Part shown: positions 33,623-44,883 of the stretch, piece by piece
Position numbering within the stretch: position 1 is the stretch's first letter
Layout: every line of letters begins with the position of its first letter
From: Penicillium oxalicum
Lineage: Eukaryota; Ascomycota; Eurotiomycetes; Eurotiales; Aspergillaceae
DNA length: 64,000 bases
Assembly (NCBI RefSeq): GCF_001723175.1
Contig: NC_064655.1
Span: forward strand, 3,534,001-3,598,000
Direction: 5' to 3'
Program-made: the position numbers and the translations under genes
The notes under the pieces: model-generated
Told to the model about the DNA's origin: nothing
The model's input: the letters and a program-made list of their open reading frames with translations, nothing else
Database searches by the model: none

Positions 33623-34462
33623 TCATTTCTTTTCTTTCGTCTTTTCCTCGGGAACGAGCTTCGACAGCACGCCATCATCGACGGCCGTCTCAACCGCACG
33701 GACATCCTCCTCGAGCTTCTTGTTGCGCTCGCGGTCGTGCTCGTTCTCACCCAGCGTGTCGAGGTTGCCAAAGTACCACATTTCCTTCATGGTTCGAGTC
33801 ATGCTGAGCAGATCCTCAGCAGCACGGACCTGGAGTCAGTACAGCATGGTCAGCAAACCGATAGACATGGTCAAGTGAGCTTAAGGTAGGTGAACACAGC
33901 TATAATATGATGATTATGATGATGATGATGCAGCATTCACCGGCAAGGTCTTTTAACGCAGTTGTATACTCACCAAGGCAGTGGACTCCACCTCCATCTG
34001 GTTCTCCTCCACGGCTGTAGCTGTGTGGCTGGTGTTCTCGGCCTACAGGGATTCCATCAGTAGCAGTTCCTGGATATGCCGAAGATGGATGATATAGCAT
34101 ATACTAACCGGAGCCAGAGCCAAGATATTCTCAAATCGCTGAACGAGCTGAGAGATATCCTGGTTCAGTCGCTCTGTCATAGAGAAGAGCAAGGTCAGCT
34201 CAATTCGAAGATATACCATAGCGTCTTGAGCTTTGACACGCCCTGAAGATAGTAAAAGTTACTGACCATGCAGTTGCTTCGTGGTTGTGGGGGGAGCCAT
34301 CATGGAACGTGTTGGTATGTGTGAGCGGTCCTGTTTAGCAGGTTCTTTCTTTGCTGGAGAACGTTCAGAACTCTCAGCGGCTGGAAGGAATACAGGGACG
34401 ATTCGATCCGCTCTTTTCAGATTAGAAGCTTGAGCTGGCGGGGTGGAAGGTGTTTTGGCCAT
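33623..34462 (-). CDS. med22: Mediator complex subunit 22
   Basis: Coding exons are 34267-34462, 34109-34173, 33974-34042 and 33623-33829 on the minus strand, giving 178 aa. Med22 (Srb6) is a head-module subunit that links activators to RNA polymerase II in the nucleus. Diagnostic stretches are LHERLNQDISQLVQRFENIL (split by intron 1) and VRAAEDLLSMTRTMKEMWYFGNLDTLGE in the last exon. The whole protein is predicted helical. The N-terminal 55 residues are Pro/Lys-rich and unlike typical Med22, so the internal MMAPPTTTKQLHERL may be the true start, giving about 125 aa. A GAT/ATG repeat lies in the third intron. Confidence 0.9.
33907..33931. repeat. (ATG)n-like microsatellite in Med22 intron
   Basis: An imperfect ATGATG run inside the third intron of the Med22 gene. 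Confidence 0.8.
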
Positions 34463-35043
34463 AGTGACAGGCAGTTTCGAACGATAGAGCGGCGGTGAAG
34501 CGGGCGGTACAAAAGGCGGTGGGAAATAAGGATAATGGCTGGCAGCGATTGAAGGCGACCAAGGTCTAAGCTGCTGTGGAAAATGTTGAAGCTCCTAGGG
34601 CTTTCCAGAAGTGGACAACAACAAACAGAACAATCCAAAGGGTTTAACGATCATACAAATACAGACATCAAATACATGGCACTCCCAATCAGGTCTCGGA
34701 CTCATGGTCTTGACGCCGAATTCATCAAGCACAGATGATCATCAAGTATTACAACGTCTAGGTCTGTTCTACAGTACACTGCTCATTGGAATCGTCGTTC
34801 ACGTAGTTTGGATGGTGAAGGCAGTGAAATTCATAATTTGTGATAGACGTTGTTGACTATTGCCTAGGTCGTTTAGATCTGCCTCAAATTGACTGACTCT
34901 TTGCAGAGCTTAGCCATAGAGGGATGCTCCTACCCCCAGAAAACATGGTATCTCCCTTGACAAGATAATCAAAAAATCAACGCCACAGAGGACCCGGCTA
35001 CTCCCAGGATATTATCGTGATATTGCTAATGGTTGAGCCAATT
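34463..35043. other. Region between Med22 start and CWC15 stop
   Basis: About 580 bp: the Med22 promoter and the CWC15 3' UTR. Short ORFs only. Confidence 0.5.
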
Positions 35044-36120
35044 CTAACGAACATATTTTGACTAGAAATGGTCAGTTTGTCTCACATTTCCCGTTTTTAT
35101 GGATACAGGTGAAGCACATACCATGAATCTTTTGTGAAAGTCGGAACGTAGCAGGTCCTGATTTGAGGGAGGAAAAGGTTAGTGTGACAGCTTCCTTGCG
35201 CGAGCTCATAACAACGTACATTGACAAACTCTTTCCCTTCCTTCTTCTCTGTACCCCGAGCTTGATTTTTGAAAACAACGTCATCATCCCACCGGCGCTT
35301 AAGGTTGAAGTCTTGAGAATTGAGAAGAGGATTCCCTCGAGCGATATCCACTTCCCGTTGCTCTTGCTCTTGTGCGGCTCGTTCTTGTTCCTTTGGGTCG
35401 GTTCAGTATGATTCACCAACAGGGGCTGGATAGAGGTTTTCACGCAGTTTGAAAAGACGTACCTCTTTTTCTTTTTGCGCTTGGCGTTCTTTTTTGATCT
35501 TCTCCAATTCTCGCATCAGCTCGGCTGCTTCGTCCTCATCATCGCTATCTTCCTCTTCACTACTGTCCTCCTCCGACCCGTCGGAATCCGCGTCAATATC
35601 TCGGGTCTCTTCCAATATGCGTCGTCGTTCAGCTTCTGGGTCTTCATCGAGCTCGCCGTCTGCGCTGGCAGGCGCACCCTCTAGGAAACGCTTGGGAGTT
35701 GCAGATTCTGTGGATGTAGCTTCCTCGACTGGTGTACCATTCTTCTTGGCAAAGTGCGCAGCTTCAGCCTTCAAGAGCTCGGCGCGCAGATCGCGAACTT
35801 CCTTATCAGCATCGCCACCTTGCCCGGGTTGTCTGAGAAGGAATGAGTGATTATGAAAACAAATCCTCTACCACAAGAGTACCTTACCGGACTTTTAAGA
35901 GGGTATGTGCGGGAAGTAGGCGCTGGTGATATGCTGGTCCCCGGAGGGCTTCCTTTCCTTGCGCCTAGGTAGATTATCATGTCAGTCAATATCCCATGGC
36001 AGACGTGCGGGAGGATTGTCGGTCGTACAGGATCAAAAGTAGGCCTATGAGCTGCAAATCATTAGCATGATAGCCTTGAAGATGATGCTTGAGTTCCACG
36101 CCAGACATACCTGTAGTCAT
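35044..36120 (-). CDS. cwc15: Pre-mRNA splicing factor Cwc15
   Basis: Seven coding exons on the minus strand: 36111-36120, 36029-36051, 35888-35964, 35463-35832, 35220-35390, 35122-35157 and 35044-35061, giving 234 aa. The first is 10 nt and the last encodes only SKYVR. Cwc15 belongs to the Prp19/CDC5L-associated part of the spliceosome. The conserved ends are both present: MTTAHRPTFDPAQGKEALRG at the start and GNPLLN...FNLKRRWDDDVVFKNQARG with RSDFHKRFMSKYVR at the end. The middle (residues about 75-160) is acidic with Ser runs, then a Lys/Glu coiled coil. It is divergent from RRP45 across 224 bp. Confidence 0.95.
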
Positions 36121-36344
36121 CTTGGTGTTCGACTGTCGAAGGAAATGGTGTTGTTGCTTCAAGTCTGCTCATGCTCGCCGGCGTCTCATCTCCTACACGT
36201 CACCGCCTTCCTAAATACTCACTTTCCCACGCTCACCGCCCATGCAGAGAGCCCACCATGCGGCCAGCAGCGGCAAAACGGCCGAAGATAAGGCCGAATA
36301 ATATTCTCGACGAAAGCTCTTCGGTACCAACTGGGGATCGCGCA
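36121..36344. promoter_or_regulatory. Bidirectional promoter, CWC15 / RRP45
   Basis: Only 224 bp separate the divergent start codons of two RNA-processing genes, so they must share a promoter region. No TATA element stands out. Confidence 0.7.
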
Positions 36345-37385
36345 ATGTCAAAGGAAGCCCCCCTCTCAATCGCAGAGCGCGACTTCATTCTTGAAGCTCT
36401 GCGCCAGGATGCCCGTCTTGATGGCCGCACTGCGAACCAATTCCGTCCCTTGAAGATCTCATTCGGAGACGAGTACGGACATGTGAATTTGGAGCTTGGT
36501 AACACTAGGTATGAGAAATCGCAGTCATCCGTGGTCGCTGCCAACTGAGTTTTCTTTTCTTTTTTTCTTTTGCTTTCTTTTTTGCTCACCAAGACTTCAG
36601 TATCATTGTCCGGATTTCTGCCGAGGTCACCAAGCCTCGCGATGATCGCCCTTTCGATGGTCTGTTCAACATCAATCTGGAGCTCTCCGCGATGGGCTCT
36701 CCCGCCTGGGAAAATGGCCGGTGAGTGTTCCGGGCACCTCTCGCCCTTGCTTTGCTGCAAAGTTGCTAACCTGTCTGAATTTTCGTATAGCCCCAATGAG
36801 GTCGAATCTAACGTGACCTATGTCCTCGACAGTGTCATCCGTCACTCCAATGCCCTGGACACGGAGTCACTTTGCATCCTGAAAGGCGTGAGCTGCTGGA
36901 GTATCCGTGCTGATGTACATGTCGTCGCCTATGATGGTAACTTGACCGATGCGGCCTGTATCGCGGTCATGACTGGACTTCAACATTTCCGCCGTCCGGA
37001 TGCCGTGGTGCGCGATGGTCAGGTCATTGTCTACGGTGTCGAGGAGCGAGTCCCCGTGGCGCTGAACATCACACACAAGCCGCTTTCGGTCACGTTCTTT
37101 GCCTTCAATGAGAGCCAGAACATCATCGTCGATGCGACATTGAAGGAAGAGCAGGCCTCTGAAGGCGAGCTGGTGATTGGCATGAACAACGGTGGCGAGA
37201 TGTGCTTTATTAACAAGTTCGCCGGTGCGACCATCAATGCCAGGGAAATCGTGACGCGCACTGCCATTGCCCTGGAGAAGGTCAAGGAAGTTAATGCTCA
37301 GATCGATAAGGCAATGCAAGCCGATTTGGCCCTGCGGGCCAAGACGGGCATGGCTGAGGAATCTCGTGCTCAGAACGACCGTTGA
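36345..37385 (+). CDS. rrp45: Exosome complex RNase PH-like subunit Rrp45
   Basis: Coding exons are 36345-36508, 36601-36720 and 36791-37385, giving 292 aa. Rrp45 is one of six RNase PH-like ring subunits of the RNA exosome, acting in 3' processing and decay of rRNA and mRNA. Matching features are the start RDFILEALRQDARLDGR, the core ISAEVTKPRDDRPFDGLFNINLELS, and the strand-rich second half with IVDATLKEE and GEMCFINKFAG. Like other eukaryotic ring subunits it is expected to be catalytically inactive. The first junction encodes NTS where family members often have K/NTR. An in-frame ATG at 36258 could add 29 residues, but family N-termini favour 36345. Confidence 0.93.
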
Positions 37386-39078
37386 ATGCCGCCACGAAAA
37401 GATTTTTTGTTAATGTATCACTAGAGCCTTCATGACCCGGGACTGGAGTTTTTTCTACTGCATTTTATGGCTCCTACTTTTTTTTTCTTTTTCTTTTTTT
37501 TTGTCTGGCACGGATTACCCAAGACAGAATTGGAAGTGGTATCATTGGGTATTCGTACGGCAATCTTATAGGTGGTACGAAATCTGGTCACGAGTGAGTC
37601 ACGAATGTTTCCATTCAGCTCAATTCAGAAACCTGCATTCAAGCCCATTTGATGAAGATTCGGCACCATGCGCAACCTCCTACTGGATGAATATCTACCT
37701 CTTTTAATCAAAGGTTCGATGATGTATCAATGCAAATATATTCTCTGCTAGCGCATGGATGGTCCAGGGATGGAGAGTGGTGGTGGAATCTTCGGCTCGG
37801 TCTTTGCTAGTATCTACCATGATCCATGCCATCGAGGTACCTAGGACCCCTGGATCGAGACTCGATAGATGAATAGGTCTAGATTGGATGTACGGATTCA
37901 TGCAAAAGGGACTTGCGAAAGCTCGTTTCGGACCTGGTATTATATAAAAAACTTCGAGTCATCGTCTAGGTAGGCTAGGGCTGTCTTACCTAGCATTCAG
38001 TGGCTTCCATTTACACAACACGTTTCTGCTTCGATCAGATGGAGGTACTTTGACAAAAAAAACAGAATGAGGAGCACCAGACCGAGCTAGATCCCGGGAT
38101 AAGTTCCAGAGAGCTCCTACAGTGGACGTCAGGTGCTTAGTAGGTATGCACCTACAGGTAGCCGTAGGTACGTCATCCGTTGAAATGGAATGGATCCCAC
38201 ACGGTGCCCGATGGGCTCAAGGTTCATGTCTAGATGTCAAGGTAAATTGTAACCTTCATACCTGAGGTAACAATCGTTCCTCTCCACAAATTATTCTGCG
38301 GTCTTTGACAAACCCCTCGTACCCAGACCCTTGTTTGTCACAAGATATCATTGATCTTCTAGGCGTCGTTGAGTGTTTTCATCTACCGGCGGAGTCTCAC
38401 TGTCTCCGTCGAAGCGGCGCTACCACCTATATATAGCTGCCAAGTGAGACTCGCCTAAAAGTTCCACATCCAATCCTCATCCGCATACAATCCGTTTCTC
38501 AGAGCCTGCGCATGCCCAACGTATCAGACAATATCTCTATGCAAGTATGGATGAAAGTGAATACAGTATCTGGAAGCTAGTGATCAAACGCTGCCTCGGA
38601 TAATACCCAGGACTGTTCCTTGACACCAAACACTCGGCCGTGTGCAAAAGAAGGGCATGAACGGATGTGCAGAGTTATGTTATTTACTTCCGTCACGATG
38701 TGTCTGGAAGGGACTTACCGCCCGCGCCAGAAAAGCGGGACGACGCGGCCTGACGGCAGTCAACCAACTGACTGACCCGAATTCGGTGGAGGCAGTGAGA
38801 GCCCCAAAGCTAACCAGACCTCCGACGGCTTGCCGCCTGCTAAGCCTCCTCACATCCGATTCTGGCCACCTTCCTCTCTGCGCAACCTTTTTTCGTTCTC
38901 TCCCCCCTCTTCTAGACGACCGTCCCTCCTGGTCTGGACCTCGCACTCCCCTCTCCCGCCAGTGTTGCCGGTGATCTCTGGCGCGACGATTCTGCCATCA
39001 TAACTGCGATCCGCTCAATGCCTCAGGGGCATCATCTCCACTGCTCTCTCTGAGGCCGTCAGCTTTCCCCGCGGCAGC
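37386..39078. other. Intergenic region, RRP45 to P4-ATPase
   Basis: About 1.7 kb with the RRP45 3' UTR and the flippase promoter. TATATATAG occurs at 38428-38436. Several CCTAGG/GGTACCTA/TAGGTAG words cluster at 37836-38170. A CT-rich leader precedes the flippase start. No gene is seen. Confidence 0.5.
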
Positions 39079-42000
39079 ATGGCCAGCGGTAGGCCCCCTG
39101 GCTCCCACCATGTCCCTGGCGACGATGATCTTCTGTTGAGCTCGAGTCCCAGCCCGGGGCCGGTCTACAACACCGGTCAACCCCCGCCAGTTAGCGATGA
39201 GCATCTGCCGCAGTTCATCGATCAGCACAGCGCCCAGTCGCGTCCATCAATATCCAATGATCAATTTATCGGCGCTCAGGTGCAACCGCACGGTTCATAC
39301 GCTTCCTCGACCCCAGCCAATGCGCCTCAGAGTCGGTTTCTTCAAGAGTCGCACGCGGCAGGATATCGATCCGAGTCACACTCGGATCTCGCCTATGGGC
39401 AGGAGCCGATCGACCGATACGACTCCAACCTGGACCGATATGACACCCACTATGACCATGCCAACTACCACGATGGTGAGAGCTATTACGACGATCCGTT
39501 CGAGCCGCAAATCCCCAGTGAAGGCCACGTGCGCAAGGCAAATGAACGCAATAGCATTATGGGCCTAGGGGGCGGCTTGATGGGGAAGGCCAAATACATG
39601 TTCGGCATGGGTCCACAGTATTCAGAAATGGATCTGCCGTTGACAGAGGCTGGCGCGAGACGAGCAACGGTGGATAGCACCGGACAACCCGCCGCTACCC
39701 CGAAAGCGCATAAAAAGACCGGCGCATCTGGCCTGGCGTCTCTGTTCGGGCGTCGCAAGGTCGACCCGGCCAGCCTGGGTCCCCGCATCATCCAGGTCAA
39801 TAACGCGCCCGCAAATGCAGCACACAAGTTCATCAGCAATCATGTGTCGACCGCCAAGTACAACATTGCCACTTTTATCCCGAAATTCCTCTTCGAACAG
39901 TTCTCAAAATATGCCAATCTCTTCTTCCTCTTTACTGCCGTTCTGCAGCAGATCCCCAACGTTTCTCCAACCAACAGATATACAACGATCGCTCCCTTGG
40001 CTATTGTGTTGCTGGTGTCTGCCATCAAGGAGCTGGTCGAAGATTATAAGCGTCGGACGTCGGATAGAGGTTTGAACTATTCTAAAACGCAAGTCCTCAA
40101 GGGTTCCTCCTTCCACGAAACAAAATGGGTGGACGTGGCGGTGGGAGATGTGGTTCGAGTCGAGTCCGAACAGCCGTTCCCCGCTGATCTAGTGCTACTG
40201 GCCTCGTCCGAGCCCGAGGGTTTGTGCTATATTGAAACAGCCAACCTGGATGGGGAGACCAACTTGAAGATCAAGCAGGCCATTCCCGAGACAGCTCATC
40301 TCGTCAGCCCCAGCGATCTTAGTCGCCTGAGTGGGCGCGTCCGGTCCGAGCAACCCAACAGCAGTCTATACACGTACGAAGCAACGTTGACCATGAATGT
40401 CGGAGGCGGCGAAAAGGAACTTTCTCTGGCACCTGATCAGTTGTTGCTTCGAGGTGCAACCTTGCGAAATACTCCCTGGATCCATGGCATTGTTGTGTTT
40501 ACTGGTCATGAGACGAAATTGATGCGAAACGCGACCGCCACGCCCATCAAGCGCACTGCCGTCGAGCGCATGGTGAACATTCAGATTCTCATGCTTGTCA
40601 GCATTCTCGTCGCACTGAGTGTTATCAGCTCTGTCGGAGATCTTGTCATTCGCCAAACAGCGTCCAACAAGCTTGCCTATCTCGACTACGGGTCCGTCAA
40701 CCCAGTGAAGCAATTTTTCATGGATATTTTCACTTATTGGGTCTTGTACTCTAACCTGGTCCCCATTTCACTCTTCGTTACCATTGAGATTGTCAAATAC
40801 TTCCAAGCGTTTCTCATCAATTCCGACTTGGACATGTATCACGTCGAAAAAAATACGCCGGCGACGTGTCGTACCTCATCGCTGGTGGAGGAGCTTGGCC
40901 AGATTGAGTACATCTTTTCCGACAAGACGGGTACGCTGACTTGCAACATGATGGAATTCAAGCAGTGCACGATTGCAGGCATTCAGTACGGAGACGATGT
41001 TCCGGAGGACCGCCGAGCCACCGCTGACGAAGATGGCGAGTACGGTATTCATGATTACAAGACTCTTCGCAAGAATTTGGTCTCTCATCCATCGCAGGGG
41101 GCTATCCAGCAATTCTTAACTCTCTTGGCAACCTGTCACACCGTCATCCCTGAATGGAAGGGAGACGATCCGTCGCAGATCAAATACCAGGCAGCTTCTC
41201 CAGATGAGGGGGCCTTGGTTGATGGAGCCGCCATGTTGGGATATCGCTTCACCAATCGCAGGCCGCGGTCAGTCATCTTCACGGCCAACGGGGTTGAGCA
41301 GGAGTATGAGTTGCTGGCTGTTTGCGAATTCAATTCGACCCGAAAGCGCATGTCGACCATCTTCCGTTGCCCCGATGGCAAGGTCCGCATTTACTGCAAG
41401 GGTGCTGATACGGTCATCTTGGAGCGTCTGCATCCTGACAACCCCACTGTTGAGGTCACCCTTCAACACCTTGAAGAGTATGCCTCAGAGGGCCTGCGGA
41501 CTCTTTGCCTCGCCATGCGTGAAGTTCCCGAGGACGAGTACCAACGATGGAGCCAGATCTTCAACGCAGCAAACACCTTTGTCGGAGGAACCCGTGGCGA
41601 CGAGCTTGACAAAGCAGCGGAGCTCATTGAAAAGGATTTTTATCTGCTAGGCGCCACCGCAATTGAAGACCGTCTGCAGGATGGCGTTCCAGACACCATT
41701 CACACTTTACAAACTGCTGGCATTAAGATTTGGGTCTTGACTGGTGATCGGCAGGAGACCGCCATCAACATTGGCATGTCCTGCAAGCTCATCTCAGAGG
41801 ACATGACCCTTCTCATCATCAATGAGGAGAACGCCGAGGCCACCCGTGCGAACCTCCAATCCAAGATGGACGCTGTCAAAAGCCAAACCGCATCCGGGGA
41901 TGTTGAGCCCCTGGCTTTGATCATTGATGGCAAGTCGTTGACGTTTGCGTTGGAGAAGGACATGGAGAAATTGTTCCTCGACCTTGCAGTCATGTGCAAG

Positions 42001-43236
42001 GCCGTGGTTTGCTGTCGTGTGTCTCCGCTGCAGAAAGCTCTGGTTGTGAAGCTAGTTAAGCGTCATCTGAAATCGCTGCTTTTGGCCATTGGCGACGGTG
42101 CCAATGATGTTTCCATGATCCAAGCTGCGCATGTTGGTGTGGGCATCAGCGGAATGGAGGGTCTTCAGGCTGCACGGTCGGCTGATGTGGCCATTGCTCA
42201 ATTCCGATTCCTTCGAAAACTGTTACTGGTTCACGGTGCTTGGAGCTACTCCCGTATCAGCAGAGTCATTCTCTACTCTTTCTACAAAAACATTACCTTG
42301 TACATGACACAGTTTTGGGTAAGTCCTTTCCGGCGTCGAGGTCACATTGACGCTTTGATGATCAAGTCTAACGTCTCTTGCTAGTATTCTTTCCAAAACG
42401 CCTTTTCCGGTGAAGTCATTTACGAGTCTTGGACCCTGTCGTTTTACAACGTTTTGTTCACCGTACTTCCTCCCTTCGCTATGGGCATTTTCGATCAGTT
42501 TATCTCGGCTCGCTTGCTGGACCGTTATCCCCAACTTTATCAACTTGGGCAAAAAGGCGTCTTCTTCAAGAAACACAGCTTCTGGGCTTGGGTCCTCAAC
42601 GGCTTCTTTCACTCCCTGCTCCTCTATCTGGTTTCCCAACTGATCTTCTTAGGGGATCTGCCGATGAGCAACGGTCAGGTTGCAGGCCACTGGGTCTGGG
42701 GCGAGGCTCTGTATACCGCTGTTCTTGCGACAGTTCTAGGCAAGGCTGCATTGATCTCGAACATCTGGACCAAGTACCACTTCATCGCCATTCCTGGATC
42801 GATGGTACTCTGGTTGGCTTTCCTCCCCGCCTATGGTTATGCAGCTCCTGCCGTTGGATTTTCCCGTGAATACTACGGCACCATCCCCTTCCTCTTCAAA
42901 ACACCCGTCTTCTATCTTATGGCGATCGTTTTGCCATGCATCTGTCTCATGCGCGATTTCGCTTGGAAGTATGCCAAACGCATGTACTATCCACAGCACT
43001 ATCACCACGTTCAGGAGATTCAGAAGTACAACGTGCAAGATTATCGTCCGCGCATGGAACAATTCCAAAAGGCCATTCGCAAAGTTCGCCAAGTTCAGCG
43101 TATGCGCAAGCAGCGTGGCTATGCATTTTCGCAAGCCGACGATGGCGGTCAAATGCGAGTTTTGAACGCCTATGATACCACTCAGGGCCGTGGACGTTAC
43201 GGAGAGATGGCGAGCTCGAGGAATCCCGGGCAATGA
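39079..43236 (+). CDS. P4-type phospholipid-translocating ATPase, Drs2-like
   Basis: Two coding exons, 39079-42318 and 42385-43236, give 1363 aa. The intron has a clear GTAAGT donor and CTAACG branch region. P4-ATPases flip phosphatidylserine and related lipids to the cytosolic leaflet, with Drs2 acting at the trans-Golgi together with a Cdc50 partner. Seen: actuator motif LDGETNLK, phosphorylation motif SDKTGTLTC with Asp615, hinge TGDRQETAINIG and GDGANDVSMIQAAHVGVGI, plus about ten membrane segments, the last ones in exon 2. The N-terminal 230 residues are disordered and rich in Tyr, Asp and Ser. Near the C-terminus there is a basic stretch (RKVRQVQRMRKQRG). The substrate is inferred from family only. 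Confidence 0.96.
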
Positions 43237-44054
43237 ACGTTGTCGGTCTGATTAATTCTCTTTTGTGGGAAGCTATTCTGTCGACATATTTCGTTCCCGT
43301 CCTTCTCTCTCTGACCTTGTTCCTCGCACGATAAGCCAGGAATTTAGGTGACGATATGTGACCTTTATTTTGTACTTCATTTCCTTCTCTGCCACTTTGT
43401 TCCCGTCTCAGTCTCTACATAGCCGTGCTATATGTGACTTGATCGTGGAGGCATATGACATACCCGACTATCTATTTTCCAAGCAATGATTCTTCCAAAT
43501 GAAATGACCTAGATGAAAAAGGAATCCCGACGAAGTCCGCCGTACCTATCTACCAACAAAAAATTGAGGACTTTTCTCTGTACTGCTCTGGGCCTCAGAC
43601 CGGTAGGTACCTCAGAGCGTGACAATATTTGAAGGTGGCTAGGGTGATAGATACCCTAGGAGTCTCGGAGGCCAATTTTTGGGGGCGCTCACTCGATCGT
43701 CGTATACATAGGTGTCACTTCATGTTGGACAATTATGTGTCTCTCCTAATCTCATTCTTGTGGATAGGTGCCTGGAAGCCTAAGAGATTCCATCTATCTC
43801 GATAGAATCTCTCATATGAGGGTCTTTACCATGACACATGGTGAGCTATCATCAAGAAGGGGGAACCAATATCTTCCGGTGCAGATTTGATCATTGATCA
43901 AAAGTGAAAGAGCCATATTGCGACATTTCAATTGAGGAATCGAAATTATGAAGGCGGTTTGTCACTGTGTTGTTGGGATAACCGATAACGGGAACTTGGG
44001 TCACTTTTTGTCATACGATTATATTACAACAGAATTTCAAATTAAGATAAGGTT
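43237..44054. other. Region between flippase and tRNA-Arg
   Basis: About 820 bp containing the flippase 3' UTR and TAGGTACCT-type words at 43601-43615. No gene is seen. Confidence 0.5.
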
Positions 44055-44136
44055 GCAGCCGTGGCCTAGTCGTAAGGCGTCCGTCTCCTATTACAGGTTC
44101 AACGGAAGATCCCGGGTTCAAATCCCGGCGGTTGTG
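44055..44136 (+). tRNA. tRNA-Arg (anticodon CCT) with a short intron
   Basis: A cloverleaf can be drawn by eye. The acceptor stem GCAGCCG pairs with CGGTTGT (two G-U). The D arm lies in TGGCCTAGTCGTAAGGC. The anticodon stem TCCGT/ACGGA encloses CTCCTA with anticodon CCT, and the T arm is CCGGG-TTCAAAT-CCCGG. The loop is too long by about 10 nt (TTACAGGTTC), placed just 3' of position 37, the standard site for a nuclear tRNA intron. It decodes AGG. Internal A and B boxes are intact and a T6 terminator follows. Confidence 0.93.
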
Positions 44137-44141
44137 GTTCC

Positions 44142-44147
44142 TTTTTT
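44142..44147 (+). terminator. RNA polymerase III terminator (T6)
   Basis: A run of six T begins six bases after the tRNA discriminator base. Confidence 0.85.
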
Positions 44148-44883
44148 AGCTCGACAATTTTTTGGCAATTCCAGGTTTTGCATTGTTTACATGCAGTCAG
44201 TACCTGAATAGCATTTTGTTTTTTTTTTCTTTTTTGAAAATGTGGTATATTGAGAGCGGAAAATGGTTATCAATTGGTTGGTCGGGTTTATTATTTAGAT
44301 TGTATGAGGTTGTGGGAATTGTGAGGTTTTGTTTTGTTTTTTTCGTGTTCCAAACCTTTCTTGCTGGTTTGTTTCATCGTAGACATTCCACCCTGGAGTG
44401 CCAGTCAATATGTGGCTTATTCTTTCCTTCACGGGATTCAACTCCGTGTGGGAAATTCAGGAGACTTCTAAATCTGACCGTTGATGGGTATGACTTTATG
44501 CCGTTGAGCAATGATATTGTTATTAAATGAGAGTTGTGAATGAGTTTGACCGGCTTGGTTGAAAATAATGTTGTAAAAGTCAGTGTAGTCCGATGTGTTC
44601 GACGTCTTGATCCATCTTTGTTGTATCAACGGAGACGGTAGAGTGCATAGACGCATGATATTACGAAACAGACCTACTTCGCTCATGTTTTCGAAATTCG
44701 CATGTGGACGGCATAGATGATATGTGCTCAACGTAACTTCAAGCAGAAGTAAGTCGTAATACTGGTCCCAGACAATCGGACCTAAACCAATGATCGTGTC
44801 CGAAGCTCATGTTCTTCCTGAGTTCAAGGGCATGCAATATTGAGAAAGATGTGCAGTGTCTTGGTGGATGCGCAAATCTTCCC
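44148..44883. other. Region between tRNA-Arg and the polymerase gene
   Basis: About 735 bp of T-rich DNA with short ORFs only. It should include the 3' UTR of the minus-strand polymerase gene. Confidence 0.5.

Noticed and set aside
30252..34462. A folate or metabolic gene cluster formed by SDR, DHFR and neighbours
   Set aside because: Orientations differ, and the neighbours are unrelated housekeeping genes (Med22, Cwc15). The other folate-related gene is about 27 kb away.
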